Part shown: piece after piece, positions 54,801-64,000 of the stretch | How positions within the stretch are numbered: position 1 is the first letter of the stretch | Layout of the letters: each line of letters opens with the position of its first letter | Assembly: GCA_921293015.1 (NCBI GenBank) | Contig: OV121087.1 | Location: forward strand, 36,191,235 to 36,255,234 | Reading direction: 5' to 3' | Source of the DNA: Phorcus lineatus | Taxonomy: Eukaryota > Mollusca > Gastropoda > Trochida > Trochidae | Length of the DNA: 64,000 nucleotides | Translations under genes and position numbers: made by a program | Notes under the pieces: model-generated | Told to the model about the DNA's origin: nothing | Seen by the model: only the letters and a program-made list of their open reading frames with translations | The model's database searches: none

Positions 54801-56502
54801 CTAACCAAAACTCTCTCCAAAAGTGTCTTCTGCCACCTTTCAATCAAATGTAATTCTCTTATTTACAGCCTCAATAGAGCAAATAGACAGATTCCTATCT
54901 TCCTTTCTATAACAAAAATCCTCATTGCATGAACACTTATAGTACATATTGTTAGCTGAGCAATTATGAATAAATCTGCAGGAAAATTTTAAAAGTGATC
55001 TCTTAAAATTTGACATCGCGGGTTGCATCACGATATTAACATGGTTTGCCATAATGTGCACATCATTCACATTGAATTCCGATAACTTCAATATAGTTTC
55101 TGGTGGCATTTACAACTTCTTTTTTTTCCGTATGCAGTATGAATTGAATATGCAGACCAATTATTGACATGGCACGTCGAAGAATGGCAGAAACTATCAA
55201 ATTATTATAATCAGAAATGCCAGAATGTCACTCAGACAAATTTGACGTCATAAAGGATGACAGTTTTCAATGATTATTTTTAGGAAAAGACCTTATCTAC
55301 TAACAATGTTTACGGTCTCTTGAGATAAGACAGATCCCGTCAGACACCAAATAAGAGCAGATACAGCCTTGTTCCTGTATATTACGCGCCGAGAAAGAGT
55401 TAACAGAAGAGCCATCTACCGCAAGACTGTCCGTTGTCGACTGAAAGCAGCAGGATAAAGAAGAAGAAGTTCTATCAAGCCACTTTAACCGTCTCCAGCT
55501 CATAAAGCATCACGATTTGCCTGGTGTATTTAACATGTTCGTTTGAACATTGCTTAGTTAAGTAGCATTATCCTTTTCAAACTATAGTCGTTTTCGTTGC
55601 AAATCCTGGACGGCCGTACACATTTATGGAGGCAAAGACGATTTCCACAATATCCAGGAGAGGGTTCACTTTTAAGGGAGGACAAATAATGACGTTGGGT
55701 TACATTTTCGTGGCTTGCAAGATCGAATTCATATTTTGAAACCAATTCCCATGTCGAAAGGTCAATCTTTAATGATGGCCTTGACACACAAAGCCTGTGC
55801 TGTTAACCATTTTTTGAAACTAAATGCCTTTGAGACGATTCAATGGCCGGGCATGGACCCGGATCTCAATCAGAAAGAAAATTTGTGGGACTACTTCGGC
55901 CATGTTATGTTTAGAGATTTCAATCTGCGTGTATATTTCAATAATCTTACAATGTTTACTTTATTTGCTCTTAGAATGAAAACAATTAAGATGGATAGAT
56001 ATGTTGATAGATATAAAGATAGATGATAAAAAAGGTAATGAAATGGTTTCGATCCCCGACCGGTTCCAGGCTATGTAGTGTCATAATAGAAATCATTGGG
56101 TCTTTAAGAGATGCCATACTATGACGTCTTAAAATGAGTGGCGCGTATTTCGTTACAATCAACGCCTAACCATAGATTAGTGGCGTCATTCATCACTTCC
56201 ATAAATAAAGCAGTTTGAATACATGATCGTTGTTATATAACATTAATGGTATTTGATAGGAATTTTAATAGCTAGTGTTATGATATTAAGTATTATCATC
56301 ATATATGTTTCAGAATGTCATACTTAATTTTAGGGAAATGTGACTGAACATTGAAACTGTGAATATGTTCTTTGTTTGCAGATATGTCGTCATATACAGT
56401 CCAAAGGGAGAAAAAATTAAAAACATTTCTTTTCCTGATACGTTGAAATACTCCCAATTCCTTGGGGTTTCTGCACAACCTTGGAAGCAAATGGTTAAGT
56501 GA
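48649..56502 (+). CDS. Gene B: secreted Cys-rich, beta-propeller-like protein, seven exons
   Basis: The exons are 48649-48867, 49353-49437, 49632-49844, 50190-50349, 52063-52187, 52385-52538 and 56382-56502. They sum to 1077 bases, so 358 residues plus stop, without frameshift, all bounded by AG/GT. Residues 1-17 (MVALSLLVVAICVGVYG) form a signal peptide. A CTLCTIPLC cluster follows, then N-glycosylation sites (NIS, NLT). The rest repeats a strand-turn-strand pattern about six or seven times (LFFVDYRRTRICLFEI, NVYYTHKNRTIV, RLIYSKLGSGLF, YQLLVGSCDMYTYD, STLFNCGEKFTTFD), suggesting a small YWTD-like propeller acting outside the cell. There is no membrane segment after the signal peptide. I do not recognise the family, and the role is unknown. 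Gene A is its tandem neighbour. Exon calls rest on homology to gene A and need transcript support. Confidence 0.8.
48951..49195. mobile_element. hAT-type MITE with CAGGGGCG ends, gene B intron 1
   Basis: CAGGGGCGCATCCAGGATTTT at the left (the first bases are diagnostic) pairs with the right end TTAGATCCGCCACTG. Poly-G and poly-C runs of 9-13 bases lie inside and pair with each other. The flanks share ATATT, shorter than the 8 bases expected, so the target duplication has decayed. Confidence 0.7.
49353..49437 (+). CDS. Gene B exon 2
   Basis: 85 bases, from TACAATTTTAG to GTATAA, phase 0 to 1. It codes for LFTEGCDFKLVNCQTTMRRS; both cysteines and RRSP are shared with gene A exon 2. Confidence 0.8.
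49632..49844 (+). CDS. Gene B exon 3
   Basis: 213 bases between TGTTTTCCAG and GTATGT, phase 1 to 1. It codes for MGLFFVDYRRTRICLFEI, a LQC block, and YIRAIDPFNNNVYYTHKNR. The upstream part (MGLFFVDY) is longer than in gene A. Confidence 0.8.
50190..50349 (+). CDS. Gene B exon 4
   Basis: 160 bases from TTTATCAAG to a weak donor GTATCT at 50350, phase 1 to 2. It codes for DDVILAPGEDRLIYSKLGSG, KKSFKSKTRL and STLIMNFDG. The donor was chosen because phase 2 is needed to join exon 5 and the gene A exon ends at the matching place. Confidence 0.65.
50685..51325. mobile_element. Candidate element with TGATCGAAAACC inverted ends, gene B intron 4
   Basis: 'tgatcgaaaacccgacagtgg' (from about 50698; first 20 bases diagnostic) faces 'gtccggttttcgatca' at about 51298-51313, with AAATTTGTTAC / ATAAATTACAC outside. 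The interior is non-coding. Fragments of the same end occur at 24.83 kb, 46.36 kb and near 15098. Confidence 0.45.
51525..51965. mobile_element. Mutator-type MITE with perfect 11-bp target duplication
   Basis: GCCCCAAGAAC flanks the element exactly on both sides (51514-51524 and 51966-51976). The ends form inverted repeats of about 90 bases starting AGTCTGATTAAAATCGAC. An inner pair CACTAGGTCTGA / TCAGACCTAGTG gives a long fold-back. A target duplication of 9-11 bases with long inverted ends is typical of MULEs. It lies in gene B intron 4. Confidence 0.8.
52063..52187 (+). CDS. Gene B exon 5
   Basis: 125 bases between CTGCTCTACAG and GTAATA, phase 2 to 1. It codes for RYQLLVGSCDMYTYDCKSQT and VPGHFCNTKGLIYKS. 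The Cys pattern partly matches gene A exon 5. Confidence 0.75.
52385..52538 (+). CDS. Gene B exon 6
   Basis: 154 bases from TTTTTCCAG to GTAAGT, phase 1 to 2. It codes for STLFNCGEKFTTFDLSTKKE, HCSRCAVHGSSILCSFFC and RLC. It is near-identical to gene A exon 6, including some upstream intron sequence. Confidence 0.85.
52802..53844 (-). pseudogene. Tc1-like transposase relic in gene B intron 6
   Basis: On the minus strand, ATG at 53844 starts MPRLAGEERERAFA. A frameshift leads to a helix-turn-helix frame (HVKIARRFGCTSLTVARLL, then TGRIQDKPRTGRPHK) and a second frameshift near 53500 leads to the catalytic part (GGGSVMVSGGI, then LPACSPDMNPIEHLWDHL with the final Glu). The expected QHDNA..H block with the second catalytic Asp is missing: the text runs from VFQH straight into HNVHVLPL, an in-frame deletion of about 17 residues. 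The MVWGG motif has W changed to S. It is inactive. Terminal inverted repeats were not found. Confidence 0.8.
54355..54450 (-). mobile_element. tRNA-like (SINE?) fragment
   Basis: On the minus strand, GTGATTCGAATCCCGCC resembles a T-arm and Pol III B box (GGTTCGAANCC), preceded by 'ttagtccggatcacaagg' where an anticodon arm would lie. No complete cloverleaf or A box could be built, so a tRNA-derived SINE piece is more likely than a tRNA gene. Confidence 0.3.
55597..55925 (+). pseudogene. Second Tc1/mariner-type relic in gene B intron 6
   Basis: The plus strand gives HKACAVNHFLKLNAFETIQW and then PDLNQKENLWDYF, a decayed form of the Tc1 block with W-P-x-x-S-P-D-L-N-P-I-E-N-L-W. An upstream stretch (VHIYGGKDDFHNIQ) resembles the preceding beta-strand block and is followed by a stop. 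Only the catalytic C-terminal part is left. Confidence 0.55.
56382..56502 (+). CDS. Gene B exon 7 (last)
   Basis: 121 bases after TTTGTTTGCAG, phase 2, ending TGA at 56500-56502. It codes for YVVIYSPKGEKIKNISFP, LKYSQFLGVSA and WKQMVK. It aligns with gene A exon 7 through KYSQF.G and then is shorter. Confidence 0.8.
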
Positions 56503-56662
56503 GATAATTCAACTCATGATGTTGTCGTGATCTCTCGGGGTTTGTTAAGTGTTTTTGCTGAAGCACTAAGTTACCTCCCCTTTTTTCTTAATAATTCTCA
56601 GACCGGGCATCATTTGTACAGCGGATACCTAGTTAACTGTTTGTAACAACATTCTTTGAGAA

Positions 56663-56668
56663 AATAAA
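56663..56668 (+). terminator. Likely polyadenylation signal of gene B
   Basis: AATAAA lies about 160 bases after the stop codon, a normal distance for an animal 3' UTR. Confidence 0.5.
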
Positions 56669-57840
56669 AATTAGACTGGCACTTCCTTTAAACGTCTTTC
56701 AGTCCATCATACATGGGCCTGTTTGAGAGGTCGTACCGTTGACCTTTCGGGTGCAAAAGAAAGAAATGCGAATAATTACTATGATTGCCCTCTTGTAAAC
56801 AAACCGGAAGTAAATAAAAGCCTGTCGACGGACGTAGTTAATAGGTAAGAAAGGTTGTGGTGATCGTGCATCAGTTGTATAAATTTGTCCTTACAAGCAT
56901 TTGGTTTTTTTCGTGAAATAAAGCATTACTTTTTTCCATCAGTTTATTCATGGAGACGCTAATTGAGGTTGCTCAGTGATTTGTTAATGAATCTTAACTC
57001 AGATCATCGGAGAGCGAAATAGTTCCTTTTATAATTAATAATTGAAAATAATTAATAAATAATGTTAGACGTGAATAAATGATGCGTCCACAAATAAAAG
57101 TCGAAAAATTTACATTTTGTCGAATACATTATTTATCAACTTAATAGACATACTTTAATAGTTTATTTGAATAATAAATATTCTGTACTCATTTTGAAAA
57201 GCAATAGAATTTCATCATGTATTAAACAGAACAACTTTAAGGGACTTTACCGTGATAAGTGAATGTATGCAAATTAAAACACGAAAACAAGGAAGTGACA
57301 ATAAACATTCACAACTAAAGCTGTCAACAGTGCGTCATTTGATGCATCTTGTGATCATTTTGTTCCCATACTGCATATTTTGCAATATCCTGAATTGGAA
57401 ATGAGTTTTAGAAGGCTCTTAGAAGCATAGTTTCGAATATCGTATTTTAACAATTTCGATGACGAGAGAAACTTTGCCAAATAAACAGGCGTTGCCGCTG
57501 ATAATTCAGACAAAAATATGAAAAGGGGGGATAATTTGAGTGATTTAAAAAAATTACAAATCTTAATTTTATTTGTGTGTGGAATTGTCAAAAATCAGGT
57601 TGGCACGTAACTTTATTTTTAAAAACGGCCTTATGATTATCTGAAAATACATCAATGACAATTTATATTTTACCTGGATGCACTCCAAGTTTATCACCAC
57701 ATTGACCGAGTAGACCTGTTACTGATACATTCTAGATGAAGTTAGCGAAAATTAACACCGTTTCTGCATACAATTAATTACATATTGTTCATGCATGAGA
57801 TTATAATAAAATATAACCCCTTTATGACTATATAATATAA
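56669..57840. other. Non-coding spacer
   Basis: AT-rich sequence with no supported gene, tandem array or transposon end. Confidence 0.4.
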
Positions 57841-57846
57841 TTCTTA

Positions 57847-57983
57847 TACTAAACGTCCCGTTAAATAACATTTTTATGAAACGTGTGAGTGGTTTGGTAT
57901 TTAAAGTGAGAAAGCGAGTTAGATGCCAAAGCTATTCGCAAGTTTCATAAAAGCGTAATATAACGGGACTGAGTTACTATTTC
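57847..57983. mobile_element. Hairpin element, copy 1
   Basis: 'actaaacgtcccgtta' at the left pairs with 'taacgggactgagttact' at the right, with TTTTTATGAAAC / GTTTCATAAAA inside. It matches copy 2 at 58268-58410 over its whole length with changes. Confidence 0.65.
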
Positions 57984-58034
57984 ATGTAAAGGAAAAAGCA
58001 TGACATTACCATTTGTGCCGCTCCTATAACATTG

Positions 58035-58547
58035 TGACGTCATGCTTAACCATTGTGACGTCACTAAGCTCACGATGTGAATAACATTGTAGATTCATTA
58101 AATCAATGGAGGTATAACCAATGGGCGAGTAACAATAGATCAATATTGTATCAATTTATTTGAACTGTTGGCGATAGTAAATAATGTTTTACCATTATGT
58201 TGTGGCTATGGAAAAGAATTGAGAATGTCGGTAAAGAGACACAGTCATATAAACAATTTATAGAGAATACTAAACGATGTCCCGTTCAATAACATTTTTA
58301 TGAAACGAGTGAGTGGTTTGGTACTTAACGAGCGAAAGCGAGTTTGATACCGATACCATTCATGAGTGTAATAAAAATGTAATAAACGGGACATAGTTTA
58401 GTATTTCATATATAATCGCTGAACTATATCAAGGAAAAGGCATGATAATCACCGTGTTTACCATTGCTGCGTCACTGTGACACTGTGACGTCATACGTAA
58501 AGATTATGTCGTCATGTGACGTCAGTCAATGACGTTATATGACGTCA
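58035..58547. promoter_or_regulatory. Second cluster of TGACGTCA palindromes
   Basis: Exact TGACGTCA lies at 58035, 58056, 58486, 58517 and 58540. Part of the count comes from the duplicated unit that includes the hairpin elements. No gene is seen adjacent, so a regulatory role is only possible. Confidence 0.4.
58268..58410. mobile_element. Hairpin element, copy 2
   Basis: 'actaaacgatgtcccgtt' pairs with 'aacgggacatagtttagt' in 17 of 18 positions. Similarity to copy 1 continues outside, through 'ggaaaaagcatgac' and the TGACGTCA sites, so a unit of about 420 bases seems to have been duplicated in tandem. Confidence 0.7.
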
Positions 58548-58959
58548 GTCAACACGCGATGTTATAACACAACGGGTATTATAGATTTATTAAACGGCGA
58601 AAAATAAATGTCCTAACCTCTAGTCCTCAATATATGGGTTTTATGAGGCCCGTTCTGCCTCAAAAGAACAATAAAAAAACATCCCGGATGGAGGAGTGCG
58701 TGTTTAGCTCCGCCGTCTGAAAGTGTTTTTTTAAGTGGAAAGTGGACTTTTGTGTTGATAATTTGAATAACTTAAACATTAACTGTGTGGCTTCTTGATC
58801 ATATCCGAAGTTTCTGATTAAATAAATTTCAAGGAATGGAACGTTTCGAGGGGTGTCCCAGGATTAGTCAGCGCCAGTAAGTTCTCTTTGTCCAATGTTT
58901 GAAATTTCACACCAAAATGCCAAATGTACAGAAATTACTTTTTATCGAAAAAAAATAGA

Positions 58960-59240
58960 ACAACATACTTCTGTACGTACTAAAGCATCTTCCCTCGCAT
59001 GGCTTTAAATTGCGCCAGTCTCCATCGCTGTCTTATTTAAACCTTTCTGCCAACCAGTCAAAATTCATGTTTTGAGTGCAGCAACCTCTTAGACGAAATG
59101 TTCCAATTCTCATTGATATCTCCTTGGACTATCGCCATCCGTCGCAGCAGCCTTGGTACAGAAAAGTACGGGAAATAGGCAAGGCCTTTTTTCAGCAAGT
59201 AATTGGGACTGGCGTAAGAGTAGGCCATGCGTGGGAAGAA
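58960..59240. repeat. Dispersed repeat, also at about 480-720
   Basis: Shared blocks in the same order are 'ctgccaa.c', 'tggactat', 'ggcaaggcct', 'agcaa', and 'aagagtaggccatg.gtggga'. The open frame across it (59076-59354) has no recognised domain and is probably chance. Confidence 0.45.
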
Positions 59241-59604
59241 GCTGCTGAAGTCGAAATCACACCTATGAATTCTATATTTATAACCATCAACATACTACCC
59301 TCTCAAATTTTATCTTCTACCTCAATAATGCGTGGACATAGTGACTTGGTCTAAAAGTAAACTGAATAAAACTTTCTGAATTGGTGCAGTTCCTACTTTT
59401 TTAGTTTCCAACGAAACGACAAAAATAAGTGAATTACTTTCAATTAGAATGAGTTTTATACTATATCAAATGAAACCTCCGTTATGACTATTTTATGTTA
59501 TCAAACTCACAAATATAATTGCTTTGAAATGTGTGAACGTGGTAAGTAATATTTTACGTTTAATGATTTGTACATCAATATTTACCAAAGAAATATCCTT
59601 TAAT

Positions 59605-60300
59605 CTACAAAAGGATCAAGAATTTTTTATGATAAGCTGATTTACAAGAATACAAAACTTGATTTGAGTGAAAAGTGGGAAACCATTTTTAAGGATTGTG
59701 AGTTTGACTGGAATAGTATTTTTAATTCATATAGATATGGTTTGAAAGATGTTAAACTGATTGATTTTCAATACCGATTTCTGCAAAGAGTTATTTTCAC
59801 GAAAAAAGAATTGTTAAAAATGAATCTTGTCGACAATGATTTATGTAGTTTTTGTAATGATGTTTCTGAGAGCATTGACCATGTAAACTGGGACTGCTAT
59901 GAAACCTCAAAATTTTGGACTGAACTTCAACTTTGGATGAATAACGTTTTAGGAAAAAAAATAGTGATTTCAAAATACTTGATTTGGTTTGTAATATCAA
60001 ATCATTATCTCTGCAAAGAAATATGTCAATCTATGTAATATAAAAAGGATGATAACAAAATTTAAAAAACTATCGGAAGACTTTGAAGAAAATCTTTCTT
60101 GTTGAAAGATACATTTTCAAAAGAAACAACAAATTGGAAAATTTCAACAACAAATGGAAACCACTGATACCAGTATTCATGGAATAATGTAGGCTACAAC
60201 AATCCATATATTTAGATTGATATTTTCATTATGAATGTCTCTTAAATATTTGGGTTTTTTTTCTTTATGTCCATATATTATGCTCTGTAACCTATGGGAA
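59605..60300 (+). pseudogene. L1-type LINE ORF2 C-terminal fragment
   Basis: The frame is open to 60038 and carries WETIFKDCEFDWNSIFNSYR, then LIDFQYRFLQRVIFTKKELL and a Cys/His block LCSFCNDVSESIDHVNWDC. This is the C-terminal region of L1/Tx1-type ORF2 (C-x2-C...H...C). After the stop a shifted frame continues with basic residues to about 60190. A 3' tail of A-rich and AATAATAAT sequence ends near 60330. It is 5'-truncated, with no endonuclease or catalytic RT motif. Confidence 0.75.
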
Positions 60301-60339
60301 CTAATAAAAAAAAGTAAAAAAATAATAATAATATTTTAC

Positions 60340-62230
60340 GTGTGCTTGAAAACATTTTGCAGCCCTCGAATTTCGAGTCCATTATACAACAAACTTTCCT
60401 AATTCTTAGCATTTTAAACTTTATTTTCAATAAAAAAATAAGATAAACTGATATCATCGGAAAGACTGTCGAGAAATAATAAAAGTAATAAGTAATAAAA
60501 CCTTGGCAACAGGTATGGTATGTTCCCAATGTGCCTACAGCCCAGTTTGCCTACACTGCTATCAAAACAAATCCATGCATGGGTGGTTTGTGTATTGGCT
60601 TCCTCCAACCTATGTTTGATAATGGACTCTTCCACTTGATCTATTTGAAGTAATTAAAACAAAATTTGTTTGAGAGAAGTTTGATAATGACAATAAAATT
60701 CTTTACTCCACATGACATTTAACGCTTTCTTAATTGATGAAGTTTGATATTTATTTCATTAAAAAATATTCCTATCATACATGTGATTTTACACAATGTA
60801 ACTAGAGTAACTATGTTACTACAGAGGCCCTTGCACCCTCTGACGACGCACATCCAGTGTGGTTTAAACATATTTATTACATGCTCAACAGAACTTATGT
60901 GAAGGCCGCTCGAACAACAAATATCTATGGAACAAGAACATGACAACAATAAGAGCGACCATGGTACAAATAATATCAAATCATGACAAACAAAGGTGTA
61001 TTAGAAATTATGGTGAAATGCATTTGTGACAATAGCAGTCAATAACATAATATGAGCATTTTAGTAAAACGTTTGGATTAGTTTATAAATTTGCGAATTG
61101 ATTATAATATTTCAGACCCTGTTACAATGGTTAGAGAAGGAGGTCCATATGAAATTATTTCTAGTGGAAAATTGTTTGTGTATTTATAAAACACATTCTC
61201 CTTTAACATTTTTTGATAATGCTTTACCTTGAAAGCAAAAGCCCTCTTCTCAGATTATTTAACAGGTAATGGTGAGCAGGTTGAATAATTTTATAACAAT
61301 TGTCGTCATAGATGCAATGCAAGGTGGGTATATAGCCAACATCCAGACGTAGCCAAAGTAAAAGGTATACAAGACATTCTTAACCGAAGAAGCATATGTA
61401 TGACGATTGGCAATATCTAAAGAATACAATGTACATCATTTCATATGCTTTCAGCGGGTATCGATGAGCAGACATGCGAATAACTCAAACTCAAACAAGT
61501 AACTGGGATCAACTGTTGACTTAAGGGCCATACCCATTTTCTGAGAAGGGTGTGTTTTCTCAGTCCCCAAAGTAAATACACATTTTTTGTAGGCAAATTG
61601 GGATGTAGGCACATTGGCACCAAACCACAGGTATAGCATTCCCCCCATCCCCATCCCAACTCCCCCCCCCCCCCCCCACCCCCTCTCACCCCCAAAAAAA
61701 AATGTTGTAGGAGTAAAATGTTTCAAAGGTTATTAAAGGTGTTTTTTATGTAGTAGTAGTGATTGTCTCAATCATTTTGTTGATCAGTTCCGTATGGAGA
61801 CAATAAACAGTTTAAGTTGTATTTTATGGTCGATTACTTGACAATGGCGCATGGAAATATCCTCCTTTTTTGCATTCACAGATAAGGATTCTAGTTTTGG
61901 GACGATCTTTGAAATGAACTAAAGACAGATGTTATTTTTGCTCTTATTTCAGCCAAATTAAAAGTTATTAAACATACTCAGTCCAAGAGTCGTTGACAGT
62001 TTGCCTTTGGTGACCAAAGTGATGATTGTAAAAAACAGCCAATGGCTTTAGAGGAGAATAAGGCTCGGGTTGTAGTTGTTGCAATTTACTTTGTCCAATC
62101 CAAATTGCAATGCAATTTCTGTTTATTCTTCTAATGCTTTAACTCTGCTATTCTTCAACATGTCAACTTTTACTTCTCCTACGACCGCTTAAACTATCAC
62201 TTTTACTACGATTTGTTCTACTACCGCTTT
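60340..62230. other. Non-coding stretch with a C-rich run
   Basis: No gene is supported. A run of C's with CCCCATCCCCATCCC occurs at about 61635-61690, giving Gly-rich frames on the minus strand that are artefacts of low complexity. Confidence 0.45.
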
Positions 62231-62236
62231 TATTAT

Positions 62237-62239
62237 TTT

Positions 62240-62317
<78 letters not shown>

Positions 62318-62649
62318 CACTACTTCTACTACTACTACTACTACTACTACTGCCACTACTACTACCCCTGCTACTACTACTACTTGTACTACTACTACCA
62401 CTTCTACTACTACTACCACTACTTCTACTACTACTACTAATACTAATACTAATACTAATACTTATACTACTACTAATACTAATAATACTGGCGACAAAAC
62501 ATCAAAAGATGCGTTCGAGCGCATAAAATTGTTGTATTGACTTGTATTGATGATAATTTATCGAATTTAATCGATTTAAAACATAAATAGGTAAATTATT
62601 GCAATTTGAAAAGTTGATTTTAGTGATGCGTTTCTTTTTATGCCCAGTT

Positions 62650-62687
<38 letters not shown>

Positions 62688-63348
62688 AAATAATTCTACT
62701 ACTACTTTTACTACTACAACTACTAATACTAATACTACTTCTGCTACTACTACAACTACTACTTCTACTACAACTACTAATACTAATACTACTATTATTT
62801 ATACTACTACTACTACCACTACAACTACTACTACTACTACTACCACTACTGCTACTACTACTACTACTACTACTAATACTAATACTACTTTTACTAATAC
62901 GACTACCATTATTAATACTACTAATACTGCTACTACAACTACTACTACAACTAATTATACTACTACTATTACTACAACTACAACTACTACTACAACTAAT
63001 TATACTACTACTTTTACTACAACTACTATTAAAATTAAAACTAATACCAAAACTACTACAACAACAACTACTACTATTACAGCTACTACTCTTTGTAGAA
63101 ATACCACTACTTAAAAAGTGTTGTTACTACTACTAATACTACTACTACTGCTGCTGCTACTACTACTACTACAACTACTACTACGACTAAAAATAATTCC
63201 ACTACTACAACTACTAATACTAATACTACTATTACTTCTACTACAACTACTATTTCTACTACTACAACTACTAATACTAATACTACTATTATTAATACTA
63301 ATACTACCACAACTACTACTACCACTACTGCTACTACTTCTACCACTG

Positions 63349-63379
<31 letters not shown>

Positions 63380-63610
63380 CACTACTAATAATAATAATAC
63401 TTCTACTAATACGACTACCATTATTAATACTACTAATACTGCTACTACAACTACAACTACTACTACAACTAATTATACTACTACTTTTACTACAACTACT
63501 ATTAAAACTAATACTAATACTAAAACTACTACAACAACAACTACTACTATTACAGCTACTACTCTTTGTAGAAATACCACTACTTAAAAAGTGTTGTTAC
63601 TACTTTAAAC
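62237..63610. repeat. ACT/TAC trinucleotide repeat field with an internal 473-bp duplication
   Basis: Blocks at 62237-62475 and 62648-63610 are almost entirely ACT/TAC triplets with AAT, CCA and GCT interruptions, separated by about 170 bases of normal sequence. The marker CTTTGTAGAAATACCACTAC occurs at 63091 and again at 63564, 473 bases apart with matching flanks, so one block has been duplicated. The poly-Leu, poly-Val and poly-Tyr frames are artefacts. Confidence 0.95.
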
Positions 63611-63682
63611 TACTTAAATAGACTTCTATTATGTATACATTTAGGTCAATACTATTAATACTGTAACCTTCGCTTCTACCAG

Positions 63683-63768
63683 GTCAGACTGACATCAGTA
63701 TCGTGACAACAAATAAAGAAAATGCAGATGACGTCATACACTTTGGGGTGCAAATTTTGAAAAAATAA
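63683..63768 (+). CDS. Possible terminal exon of an unseen gene
   Basis: After the acceptor-like CGCTTCTACCAG, a short frame reads TDISIVTTNKENADDVIHFG and ends at TAA (63766-63768). The residue make-up looks coding, but there is no partner exon in the window and no family match. The TGACGTCA in it (about 63730) could equally mark regulatory DNA. Confidence 0.15.
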
Positions 63769-64000
63769 CGATTAATAGTTTAATGATGGGAATCATTACT
63801 TATCTCCGATTAATTTCTCACCAAACCAAGTTATCACTACAAAATCTGAAAAACCTATATTAAAATTCTTATTGCCATTCCCAAAAAAACAACATTTTTT
63901 TCTTCTGAATGGGTGAAGCGATTTCTTTTCCTTTGCAATCATCTAATACTTTACCAAATTAAACACTAGTTCTTAAATGCCGGTTTATTTCATAAAAAAA
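63769..64000. other. AT-rich right edge
   Basis: No feature can be supported in the last ~230 bases. Confidence 0.4.

Noticed and set aside
54840..55109. 89-codon minus-strand frame with several Cys in gene B intron 6
   Set aside because: The Cys pattern does not fit a known finger, and no conserved neighbour or splice context was seen.
59076..59354. 92-codon frame in the dispersed repeat near 59 kb
   Set aside because: Its counterpart at about 500-720 has no matching open frame, so coding is unlikely.
61441..61726. Gly-rich minus-strand frames
   Set aside because: They come from a C-rich low-complexity run.
62189..63621. Long frames of poly-Val, poly-Tyr and poly-Leu
   Set aside because: They are translations of the ACT trinucleotide field on both strands.

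Overview
The window looks like nuclear DNA of an invertebrate animal, most likely a bivalve or other lophotrochozoan. It is AT-rich, has spliced genes with GT-AG introns, and is crowded with transposon relics. These include gypsy, Penelope-like, L1-type and other LINEs, pogo/Tigger, Tc1 and mariner elements, many small inverted-repeat elements, and elements with internal tandem arrays that resemble the bivalve 'pearl' elements. The species call is inference; no rRNA or mitochondrial marker is present.

Layout. 0-3.5 kb: tail of one pogo/Tigger-type transposase copy, an hAT-like MITE, and a second near-complete copy. 4-14.6 kb: repeats, a ~390-bp-arm palindrome built on a Penelope-like 3' end, and a 4.1-kb element with ~42-bp terminal inverted repeats. 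15.46-24.18 kb: a two-coding-exon BTB-BACK-PHR gene whose 7.4-kb intron holds a young, rearranged gypsy element ending in an inverted piece of its own LTR. 25.0-26.8 kb: a 145-bp satellite with alternating unit types. 27.5-29.0 kb: a LINE tail and a frameshifted THAP-domain pseudogene. 31.3-34.5 kb: 50-bp and 41-bp tandem arrays.

32.6-44.8 kb and 48.6-56.5 kb are the main find. They hold two tandem paralogous genes on the + strand, here called gene A and gene B. Each has seven matching exons with identical intron phases (0,1,1,2,1,2). I rebuilt them from homologous exon pairs; a straight ORF view shows only scraps. Gene B encodes a 358-residue secreted, cysteine-rich protein with repeated strand-like motifs that suggest a beta-propeller. 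I do not recognise the family. Gene A keeps exons 2-7 open (291 codons plus stop) but has lost a recognisable signal-peptide start, next to repeat DNA. Their introns hold a LINE, a pearl-like element, mariner and Tc1 relics and a Mutator-type MITE.

57.8-64 kb: two related hairpin elements with a cluster of TGACGTCA sites, an L1-type LINE 3' end, and about 1.4 kb of ACT-rich trinucleotide repeat. Most coding-looking ORFs outside the features listed are chance frames in repeats or introns.
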